From assembly GCA_944367045.1 (NCBI GenBank), contig CALVWI010000017.1, positions 1 through 35,720 of the forward strand: DNA of 35,720 bases, read 5' to 3'. The translations under genes were made by a program, and so were the position numbers. This document shows, piece after piece, positions 1-6,087 of the stretch (positions are counted from its first letter, which is position 1; the number at the start of each line of letters is the position of its first letter). The stretch comes from an uncultured Clostridia bacterium. Lineage in GTDB: Bacteria; Bacillota; Clostridia; Christensenellales; Borkfalkiaceae. A model generated the notes under the pieces. That model was not told where the DNA came from. It was given only the letters and a program-made list of their open reading frames with translations, and ran no database searches.

Positions 1-108
1 AAAGTGAATACGTCACTCTCCGACTACGTCATTCTCCCCGTTGAGTGGGAGGGCGAGAAGCCCGTCCTCCGCTGGCGCGACGAGTGGCGCATCGAAGAAT
101 TTCATTGA
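1..108 (+). CDS. C-terminal end of an unidentified protein (partial)
   Basis: An open frame runs in from the left edge and stops with TGA at 106-108, giving 35 residues rich in Trp, Glu and Arg and ending in Phe-His. Codon use is GC-rich at third positions like the neighbours, which supports real coding. The next gene starts 12 bases later, so the two are probably in one operon. Too little is visible to name a family; since the following genes are hydrolases of a glycan locus, it may be another enzyme of that locus, but this is only context. Confidence 0.6.
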   Translation, partial: KVNTSLSDYVILPVEWEGEKPVLRWRDEWRIEEFH

Positions 109-120
109 AAGAGAACATCT

Positions 121-912
121 ATGAAAACAGGAAAAAAGCGTATGTGGATCATCTTGGGGAGCTGTGCGGCCGCGCTCCTTGTCGCCTGCCTCATCGGGCT
201 TCTCGTCGCGGGGAGCCTCTACGGCATTCCGCCCTTCGGAAAGCTCAAAGATGTGCGCCTTTCCCGCCTTGCGGGCAACGGTGAAGAATACGCCCTCGAG
301 CACGTCGAGCCTCTCGAGACGAGCCCGCTTCAGGGCATGCACATCTGCTTTCTCGGCTCGTCGGTGACGTACGGCGCGTCCTCGCTCGGCACGTCCTTCG
401 TCGAATACCTCGCCGCCCGCAACGGCTTTACCTATGTCAAAGAGGCGGTCAGCGGCACGACGCTCGTCGACGACAAGTCAAACTCCTACATCTCCCGCAT
501 GAAGGGCATCTCTTCCGAAGAGAAGTTCGACCTCTTCGTCTGCCAGCTCTCCACCAACGACGCCTCGCAGAAGAAGCCGCTCGGAAGGAGCGGCGACGAT
601 ACGCACACCGTCGTCGGCGCCGTCGAGTACATTCTCTCCTATGTGGAGGAGACGTGGGGCTGCCCCGTCGTGTTCTATACGAACAGTTACTATGAGAACG
701 CCGAATACGCCGCCATGGTTCAAGCGCTCCGAGCCCTTCATTCGGAGCGGGAGTTCTTCCTCATCGACCTCTATTCGGACGAGGCGTTCAACGCCATCTC
801 CGAGGACGAGCGCGCCCTCTATATGGAGGACAATATCCACCCCACGCGGGCGGGCTATCTCCTCTGGTGGACGCCCCGCATGGAACAAGATCTGTATGAA
901 TTTGTGAGGTGA
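121..912 (+). CDS. Membrane-anchored SGNH/GDSL-type hydrolase
   Basis: A 263-residue protein with a basic N-terminus (MKTGKKR) and one hydrophobic segment at about 8-34, read as a signal anchor, so the enzyme should face outward. The SGNH blocks are visible. Block I is G79-S-S-V-T-Y-G85 with probable nucleophile Ser81. Block II is the Ser-Gly pair at 111-112. Block III is S-T-N-D at 144-147, with Ser where Gly is usual. Block V is D237-N-I-H240. The family includes carbohydrate acetylesterases and lipases. Beside an alpha/beta esterase and a rhamnosidase locus, removal of O-acyl groups from a plant glycan is a reasonable guess, but the substrate is not visible. The stop TGA is 2 bases before the next ATG, so translation is probably coupled. 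Confidence 0.8.
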   Translation: MKTGKKRMWIILGSCAAALLVACLIGLLVAGSLYGIPPFGKLKDVRLSRLAGNGEEYALEHVEPLETSPLQGMHICFLGSSVTYGASSLGTSFVEYLAARNGFTYVKEAVSGTTLVDDKSNSYISRMKGISSEEKFDLFVCQLSTNDASQKKPLGRSGDDTHTVVGAVEYILSYVEETWGCPVVFYTNSYYENAEYAAMVQALRALHSEREFFLIDLYSDEAFNAISEDERALYMEDNIHPTRAGYLLWWTPRMEQDLYEFVR

Positions 913-914
913 TC

Positions 915-1856
915 ATGTCATACTTTACGCCCGAGAGCACCGTTCGCTCTATTAGAAATTGCAAGGAGTTCGCTCCCTTCAAGAAGTACGTCGTCTGCCC
1001 GCGGCAGTTCGCCGCCGTCATGGGGCCGCTCTCCGTCAAGAGCCTGACGCGGTACTTTCCCTTCGATCCCGAGAGCGTCGCGGGGGCCCTCAACGAGATG
1101 CTCGCCCGCCGTCAGAGAGGGGAACAGCTCTTCTATGATCTCGGCGACACCGTCGGCCTCTACGCCTTCCCCATCGGGAAGAACGCGCCCCTCGTCTTCA
1201 TTCTGCCCGGCGGCGGATACGGCGACGTGTGCTCCTTCGTCGAGGGCTTCTCGACGGCCGTGCGCTTCAATGAGCTCGGCTTCAACGCCGTCATCGGGCA
1301 GTACCATGTCGGCAAGCAGGCAAAAGCCCCCGCACCGCTCGACGACGTCGCGCGCATTCTCTCCTTCGTGCAGGAGCACGCCGCGGAGTGGCAGATGAAC
1401 GCGGAACAATATGCCGTGTGCGGGTTCTCCGCGGGCGGACACCTCGCCGGGTGCTGGGGCACCAAGACGGTCGGCTGGGCGAAGTACGGGCAGGTAAAGC
1501 CCTCCGCGATGTTCCTCTCATATCCCGTCGTCACGATGGGGGAGAAGACGCACGCGGGCTCCCGCGACCTCTTCCTCGGGAAGGACAGGGACGACCCCGT
1601 CCTGCGCAAGCTTTACTCCGTCGAAGAGCAGGTGGACGGCGACTATCCGCCCACCTTCCTCTGGCAGTGCACGCAGGACGACACCGTGCCCTTCGAGAAC
1701 AGCGTTCTTCTCGACGCCGCGCTCACGAAGGCGGGCGTTTACCATGAATTCATGCCCGTCGAGGGCACCAAGCACGGCTGGGGCTCCGCCGAGAACACGC
1801 CCGCCGAGAGCTGGACAAAGCGCGCCGCCGAACTCTTCCGCAAGGTAATTTCATAA
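915..1856 (+). CDS. Alpha/beta-hydrolase esterase (acetyl-esterase-like)
   Basis: A 313-residue cytoplasmic alpha/beta hydrolase with no signal peptide. Visible elements are the oxyanion-loop-like L-P-G-G-G-Y at about 98-102, the nucleophile elbow G170-F-S-A-G-G with Ser172, a probable acid Asp255/Asp256 in QDDTVP, and His287 in GTKHGW. This is the layout of the BD-FAE/Aes-type carbohydrate esterases. The ATG at 915 is preferred to an in-frame GTG at 909 because the AGGTGA just upstream then works as the ribosome site; the GTG start would lie inside it. It follows the SGNH gene almost without gap and is closed by a terminator, so the pair are the last genes of an operon entering from the left. 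Likely role: deacylation of imported sugars; the substrate is unknown. Confidence 0.82.
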   Translation: MSYFTPESTVRSIRNCKEFAPFKKYVVCPRQFAAVMGPLSVKSLTRYFPFDPESVAGALNEMLARRQRGEQLFYDLGDTVGLYAFPIGKNAPLVFILPGGGYGDVCSFVEGFSTAVRFNELGFNAVIGQYHVGKQAKAPAPLDDVARILSFVQEHAAEWQMNAEQYAVCGFSAGGHLAGCWGTKTVGWAKYGQVKPSAMFLSYPVVTMGEKTHAGSRDLFLGKDRDDPVLRKLYSVEEQVDGDYPPTFLWQCTQDDTVPFENSVLLDAALTKAGVYHEFMPVEGTKHGWGSAENTPAESWTKRAAELFRKVIS

Positions 1857-1862
1857 AGGGAA

Positions 1863-1888
1863 AGCGGCCCGTTGGGGGCCGCTCTTTT
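1863..1888. terminator. Rho-independent terminator between convergent genes
   Basis: AGCGGCCC (1863-1870), loop GTTGG and GGGCCGCT (1876-1883) form a perfect 8-bp stem followed by CTTTTC. It sits between the stop codons of the rightward esterase and the leftward AraC gene. On the other strand the stem is followed by TTTCCCTTT, so it may serve both transcripts. Confidence 0.8.
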
Positions 1889-3108
1889 CATGATTCGATC
1901 TTGTATTGCTTCTGATAGAGGGTGGGCGTCGTGCCCGTGACCTTCTTGAAGACGTTCTGGAAATGGCTCTGCGAGGAAAAGGAGAGGTAGTTGGAGATGG
2001 CGGAGAGCGACTTATCCGAAAAGCGCAGCAGCCGCTTTGCCTCCTCGATCTTCTTCTGATTGATGTATTCGCCGATGGTCATGCCCGTCTCCGATTTGAA
2101 CTTGCCGCTGAGATACGAGCGGTTGGCCTTGCAGTAGTCGGCGATGTCGTCGATGGAGATCTTCGCGCAGATGTGCTCGTCGATGTAGTGCGCCGCCCTG
2201 TCCACGATGGGGTTGGTATAGGTCGGCTTGCGAAGGGCGGAGACGCGCTCTGCAAAGTTCACCGTGAAGCGGTAGACGATGAGGTCCGCCTCGTTGATGG
2301 TCATGCAGGCCTCCACCTTCTGAATGGCGATGTCCGAGAGCTGGAAGGCGATCTCGGGGCTCAGCCCGCCCGCAATGGCGGCGCGCGTCGAGAGGGTGAT
2401 GGCGACGATGGCGGTGTTCTTCGCCTGCCTCAGGGAGTTGGGCGCGACCTTTCCCGGCCGTCCGACGGGCGTCGTCGCCATGAGTTCCTTGAGCATATCG
2501 GGGCTGCCCGCGCGGATACATTCGAGCATCTTCTGCTCGAAGGAGAGCGTCGTGTGCCGCTCCACCTCGTCGTACTGCATGAGCTCGCTGAAGTGGAACA
2601 TCTCGCGGAAAGCCGACTGCATGAGCTGTTCGCCGCGCTCCGCGTTTTCGAGCGTGAGCGAGTGGATGGTGATGAGCTCTCGGTTGACGGAAAGGTACAG
2701 AAAGGAGAGCATTCCGATGACGTAGTGGAAGGGGATGACGGGCGCATAGTAGAGGTAGTCGTGAAAGACCTTCCGCTGCTCCTCGGGCACATCGTAGTAA
2801 AAGGCGATGCTGCGGAAGTCGTTGTCCGACAGCTGCGAGAGGCACGCGGGCCCGATGAGGAAGCTGTAGCCCTCCTGCGCGCGCACGAGGCCGAAGAAGA
2901 GCTTGTCGTCCGCGATCTCATAGGTGACGGGCTCGCCCTTTTCAAAGAGCTTTTCAAAGTGACGGCGGGCGGGCGAGGTCTCGGGCGGCGGGAGCGTGAT
3001 GGCGGAGAAGTCCCTGAAGAGTTCTTGTTCCCGATAGACGGAGATGGGAACGCCGCACAGCCCGTTGAAGAGCCGCGCCATTTCACAAATAAAGTCAGAA
3101 TATTCCAT
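1888..3108 (-). CDS. AraC-family transcriptional regulator of the glycan locus
   Basis: A 406-residue protein. The last ~100 residues (about 305-406) carry the two helix-turn-helix units of the AraC/XylS domain, seen in ISIDDIADYCKANRSYLSGK and then the LSAISNYLSFSSQSHFQNVF stretch with the G-T-T-P-xx-Y ending. The first ~300 residues form a sensory region I cannot assign, probably binding a sugar effector. The ATG at 3108 is chosen over a longer frame (to 3180) because AGGGGG lies upstream of it and because the longer start would place the predicted promoter inside the gene. It is divergent from the GH78 rhamnosidase and flanked by its operon. A direct-repeat operator in the intergenic region overlaps its own promoter, so it probably activates the sugar genes and limits its own transcription, as AraC does at araC/araBAD. 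Confidence 0.88.
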   Translation of the reverse strand: MEYSDFICEMARLFNGLCGVPISVYREQELFRDFSAITLPPPETSPARRHFEKLFEKGEPVTYEIADDKLFFGLVRAQEGYSFLIGPACLSQLSDNDFRSIAFYYDVPEEQRKVFHDYLYYAPVIPFHYVIGMLSFLYLSVNRELITIHSLTLENAERGEQLMQSAFREMFHFSELMQYDEVERHTTLSFEQKMLECIRAGSPDMLKELMATTPVGRPGKVAPNSLRQAKNTAIVAITLSTRAAIAGGLSPEIAFQLSDIAIQKVEACMTINEADLIVYRFTVNFAERVSALRKPTYTNPIVDRAAHYIDEHICAKISIDDIADYCKANRSYLSGKFKSETGMTIGEYINQKKIEEAKRLLRFSDKSLSAISNYLSFSSQSHFQNVFKKVTGTTPTLYQKQYKIES

Positions 3109-3124
3109 TAAAAATCTTTCCCCC

Positions 3125-3140
3125 TGTGAATTTCGACACA
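3125..3140 (+). promoter_or_regulatory. CRP/FNR-like palindrome, copy 1
   Basis: TGTGA (3125-3129), six bases, ACACA (3136-3140): one mismatch from TGTGA-N6-TCACA, the consensus recognised by CRP-type regulators. It lies upstream of the direct-repeat operator at nearly the same position as the perfect copy at 5974-5989. Which protein binds it is unknown; no CRP-family gene is in the window. Confidence 0.45.
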
Positions 3141-3151
3141 GATTTGCTATA

Positions 3152-3180
3152 ATTATACAATAAAAGCAACGATTGTGCAA
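3152..3180 (-). promoter_or_regulatory. Promoter of the AraC-family gene, overlapped by its operator
   Basis: Reading leftward, TTGCAC (complement of 3175-3180) and TATAAT (complement of 3152-3157) are 17 bp apart, with a start expected near 3145 and a leader of about 37 bases to the ATG at 3108. The -35 box is part of the right operator half-site and the -10 box covers the left one, so a bound regulator would occlude this promoter. The TATAATTATA at 3148-3157 is a palindrome, so a -10 can be read on either strand. Confidence 0.6.
3153..3179 (+). promoter_or_regulatory. Predicted AraC-type operator, copy 1 (direct repeat)
   Basis: Two directly repeated half-sites, TTATACA (3153-3159) and TTGTGCA (3173-3179), start 20 bp apart, about two helical turns. 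The surrounding 33 bases (3151-3183) match 6001-6033 upstream of the solute-binding protein at 26 positions with no gap. A TAGAAT at 3202-3207 lies 29 bp from the right half-site start, exactly as TATAAT does in the second copy, and no good -35 box is present. This is the layout of an activator-dependent promoter. Assigning it to the neighbouring AraC protein is inference. Confidence 0.65.
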
Positions 3181-3201
3181 TACTTGTACGAGAAAATGGT
3201 G

Positions 3202-3207
3202 TAGAAT
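3202..3207 (+). promoter_or_regulatory. -10 box of the rhamnosidase promoter
   Basis: TAGAAT at the position that aligns with TATAAT 6052-6057 of the second co-regulated promoter. A start near 3214 would leave a very short leader containing AAGGAGG before the ATG at 3233. The position opposite -35 is taken by the right operator half-site, which suggests dependence on an activator. Confidence 0.55.
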
Positions 3208-3232
3208 GGGAGGAAAAAAGGAGGAAAATTTG

Positions 3233-5947
3233 ATGAAGATTTACGACTTCCGCGCCGTCGAGGCGGCAGGGGGCTTTTGCCGTGCGGCGCGCCCGCACTT
3301 TTCGTGGAAATTGAAGTCCGATGAGAGGGACACGGTGCAGACGAAGTACACGCTCACCGTCCTTCGCGAGGGCGTTCCCGTGCAGAAGGCAGCGGGCGAG
3401 GGGGAGAGCGTCTACATCCTCCCCGAGGGCGAGGAACTTGCCTCCCGCACGGGCTACGAGGCGCGCCTCACCGTCTCGGACAACCATGGCAACACGGACG
3501 AGTGTGTCCTCTCCTTTGAGACAGACAAGCTCTCCGAGCCCTTCACCGCCAAGATGATCGCCCCGAAGGAGCAGATCGCGCCCGTCTATGCCCTGAAGGG
3601 GAAGTTTACAGCAAAGAAGCCCGTCAAAAGAGCGCGGCTGTATGCGACGGCGCTCGGCCTCTACGAGTGCTATGTGGGCGAAAACAAGGCGGGCGACAGC
3701 TACTTTGCGCCCTTTTGGACGAGCTATCACCACGCTCTCGAGTATCAGACATATGACGTGACTTCCCTCGTGAAGGCGGGTGAAAACGATTTCACCATGC
3801 TCATCGGCAAGGGATGGTATGCGGGCAAGCTCGGGTTCATGTCGCAGAGCGGCCTCTACGGCGACCGCACGGCGGGCATGGCGGAACTGCACCTTACTTA
3901 CGAGGACGGTTCCGAGGACGTGTTCGTGACGGACGAAACATTCACGGCGTCCACCTGTTTTATTTCGGACAGCGAATTCTACATGGGCGAGACGCAGGAC
4001 TTCACCGCGGAGACAAAGACCTGCCCCGTCGAAGCTGTCGACTATTCCATGAAGGTGGTGGGGCAGCTCAACGAGCCCGTCCGCTGCTGCGAGACGCTGA
4101 AGCCCGTCAAGGCATTCCATACGCCGAAGGGTGAGTACGTCCTCGATTTCGGGCAGAACTTCACGGGCTTTGTGTCCCTCGAAATTGACGGCGAGCGGGG
4201 AGAAAAGCTCACCCTGCGCCATGCGGAGGTGCTCGATAAGGAGGGCAACTTCTACACCGAGAATTTGCGCGAAGCCAAGAGCGAGGACAATTTCACCCTT
4301 GCGGGCGGGAAGCAGGTCTTAATACCGCACTTCACCTTCCACGGCTTCCGCTATCTTCAGATCATCGGGAGAGAGATCGCGCCCGAAAACGCCTGCGGCC
4401 TCGTCCTGCATTCGGACATGAGGGAGACGGGCAAGTTCGAGTGCTCGGACGCGCGCGTCAACCGCCTCTGGCAGAACATCGTGTGGGGGCAGCGGAGCAA
4501 CTTCGTGGACGTTCCCACCGACTGCCCGCAGCGCGACGAGCGTCTCGGCTGGACGGGGGACGCCAACGTGGTCTTCCGTACGGCGGCGTTCAATTACGAC
4601 GTCTCCTCCTTCTTCAATAAGTGGCTATGTGACCTCGCGGCCGATCAAAGCGAGAGCGGCGATATGCCGAACGTCATTCCCAACGTCTTGGGTGCAGAGA
4701 GCGGCGCGGCGCTGTGGGGCGACTGCGCGACGATGATCCCGTGGAACGAGTACCTCGTCTACGGCGACAAGGACGCTTTACGCGCGCACTTCCCCGCCAT
4801 GAAGAAGTGGGTGGACTGCATTTACAACAAGTGCGGCGCAAACGGGCTGTGGCAGAGCGGCTTCCAGTACGGCGACTGGCTCGCGCTCGACGGCTCCAAC
4901 CCCGCGACGCGCACGGGCGCGACGGACAAGTACTTCGTCGCCAACGTCTTCTACTGCGTCTCCACGCGCTGCGTGGCGCTTGCGGCGGAGGCTCTCGGCG
5001 AGGACGCCCTCGCGAAGGAATACTTCGAACGCGCCGACGCCATCAAGAAGGCGTTCTGCAACGAATATCTCACGAACACCGGCCGCCTCGTCTCCGAGAC
5101 GCAGACGGCGTGCGTGCTCGCGCTCCACTTCGACATGGTGCCCGAAGCGATGCGCCCCCGCATCATCGAGACGCTCAGGGGCAACCTCGCCGAGCACAAG
5201 AACCACCTCGTCACAGGCTTTGCGGGCACGCCTTACCTTCTCTTTGCGCTCAGTGAGAACGGCATGCACGACCTCGCCGAGAAGCTCCTCTTCCACGAGG
5301 ATTTCCCTTCGTGGCTGTACGCGGTCAAGATGGGGGCGACGACCATCTGGGAGCGCTGGGACGGCATTCTTCCCGACGGCTCCCTGCATGAGCCCTCGAT
5401 GAACTCCTTCAATCACTACTCCTACGGCTCGGTGGGGGACTGGCTGTACCGCTGCGTCGCAGGCCTGCGCGAGACTTCACCCGGCTATCGCACCTTAAAG
5501 CTCGCGCCCACGCTCACGAGGGGGCTCGAGTACGTCCGCGCCGAGTTCGAGAGCGTCTACGGTACCGTCGTCTCGGGCTATGAGTGCAGGGCGGGCAAGC
5601 TCCGCGTGTTCGTGACCGTGCCCGTCGGCTGCACGGCGGAAGTCGTCCTTCCCGAGCATGAGAGCGTCACCGTCGGCAGCGGCTCCTATGAGTGGACCTT
5701 TGAAACGGAGACCGACCTCTCGCACAAGCGCTTCACGATGGAAACGACGTTCGGCGCCATCGCCTCCATGCCCGAGGGGAAGGCCATCTTGAATGAGCTA
5801 TCGCCCGGCATTCTCGACGGCCCCATGATCGCCTTCGCGTATGATATGACCCTCTCAGAAGTGTGCGCCTTCTCGGGCGAGCAGGGCGTGAAGCTCTTTG
5901 AGGCCGTTTTGCAAAGACTCAACGCTCTTCCTGTTACAAAGCAGTAA
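3233..5947 (+). CDS. Alpha-L-rhamnosidase, GH78, intracellular
   Basis: A 904-residue enzyme removing terminal alpha-L-rhamnose. It has the GH78 bacterial rhamnosidase layout: N-terminal beta domains, an (alpha/alpha)6 barrel from about residue 410, then a C-terminal beta domain. The hallmark DCPQRDERLGWTGD carries Asp435 and Glu436 (probable general acid), and Glu707 in IWERWDG is the probable base. There is no signal peptide, so substrates must be imported. The ATG at 3233 follows AAGGAGG; an upstream in-frame extension would start inside the regulatory region. After the C-terminal domain comes an extra helical tail, about residues 834-904 (TTFGAIASMPEGKAI and onward), resembling the tail of the GH3 enzyme at 11332. 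The AraC-family gene is divergent, and the sugar importer follows after 140 bases with its own promoter. Confidence 0.93.
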   Translation: MKIYDFRAVEAAGGFCRAARPHFSWKLKSDERDTVQTKYTLTVLREGVPVQKAAGEGESVYILPEGEELASRTGYEARLTVSDNHGNTDECVLSFETDKLSEPFTAKMIAPKEQIAPVYALKGKFTAKKPVKRARLYATALGLYECYVGENKAGDSYFAPFWTSYHHALEYQTYDVTSLVKAGENDFTMLIGKGWYAGKLGFMSQSGLYGDRTAGMAELHLTYEDGSEDVFVTDETFTASTCFISDSEFYMGETQDFTAETKTCPVEAVDYSMKVVGQLNEPVRCCETLKPVKAFHTPKGEYVLDFGQNFTGFVSLEIDGERGEKLTLRHAEVLDKEGNFYTENLREAKSEDNFTLAGGKQVLIPHFTFHGFRYLQIIGREIAPENACGLVLHSDMRETGKFECSDARVNRLWQNIVWGQRSNFVDVPTDCPQRDERLGWTGDANVVFRTAAFNYDVSSFFNKWLCDLAADQSESGDMPNVIPNVLGAESGAALWGDCATMIPWNEYLVYGDKDALRAHFPAMKKWVDCIYNKCGANGLWQSGFQYGDWLALDGSNPATRTGATDKYFVANVFYCVSTRCVALAAEALGEDALAKEYFERADAIKKAFCNEYLTNTGRLVSETQTACVLALHFDMVPEAMRPRIIETLRGNLAEHKNHLVTGFAGTPYLLFALSENGMHDLAEKLLFHEDFPSWLYAVKMGATTIWERWDGILPDGSLHEPSMNSFNHYSYGSVGDWLYRCVAGLRETSPGYRTLKLAPTLTRGLEYVRAEFESVYGTVVSGYECRAGKLRVFVTVPVGCTAEVVLPEHESVTVGSGSYEWTFETETDLSHKRFTMETTFGAIASMPEGKAILNELSPGILDGPMIAFAYDMTLSEVCAFSGEQGVKLFEAVLQRLNALPVTKQ

Positions 5948-5973
5948 AACGAGAGTGGTAATATTTCTCTTTC

Positions 5974-5989
5974 TGTGAGAACTTTCACA
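5974..5989 (+). promoter_or_regulatory. CRP/FNR-like palindrome, copy 2 (perfect consensus)
   Basis: TGTGA (5974-5978), GAACTT, TCACA (5985-5989), a perfect TGTGA-N6-TCACA. Its centre is about 81 bases upstream of the expected start of the solute-binding-protein transcript and just upstream of the direct-repeat operator. Alternatively it is the stem of a weak hairpin after the rhamnosidase gene, but it lacks a T-tract. Confidence 0.5.
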
Positions 5990-6002
5990 AAATAAGTGAT
6001 AA

Positions 6003-6057
6003 TTGTGCAGAAAAAGCGACGCTGGTGCAATACAAGCGCCGCTTTTTCTACTATAAT
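6003..6057 (+). promoter_or_regulatory. AraC-type operator copy 2 and promoter of the importer operon
   Basis: Half-sites TTGTGCA (6003-6009) and TGGTGCA (6023-6029) start 20 bp apart in the same orientation, followed by TATAAT at 6052-6057. There is no recognisable -35 hexamer; its place is covered by the end of the right half-site (AATACA). The arrangement is superimposable on 3153-3207. A start near 6064 gives a leader of about 24 bases with AGGGAGG before the ATG at 6088. Predicted to be activated by the AraC-family protein at 1888-3108. Confidence 0.65.
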
Positions 6058-6087
6058 ATGGCCAAATTCCTTAGGGAGGAAAATTAG

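Noticed and set aside
1906-3111. About 400-codon rightward frame opposite the AraC-family gene
   Set aside because: It mirrors the codons of the real leftward gene and has no motif; the AraC product has clear helix-turn-helix sequences.
3148-3153. TATAAT on the plus strand as the rhamnosidase promoter
   Set aside because: It is one half of the palindrome TATAATTATA and is better explained as the regulator's leftward -10. The rightward -10 that aligns with the second operon is at 3202-3207. A minor role is not excluded.
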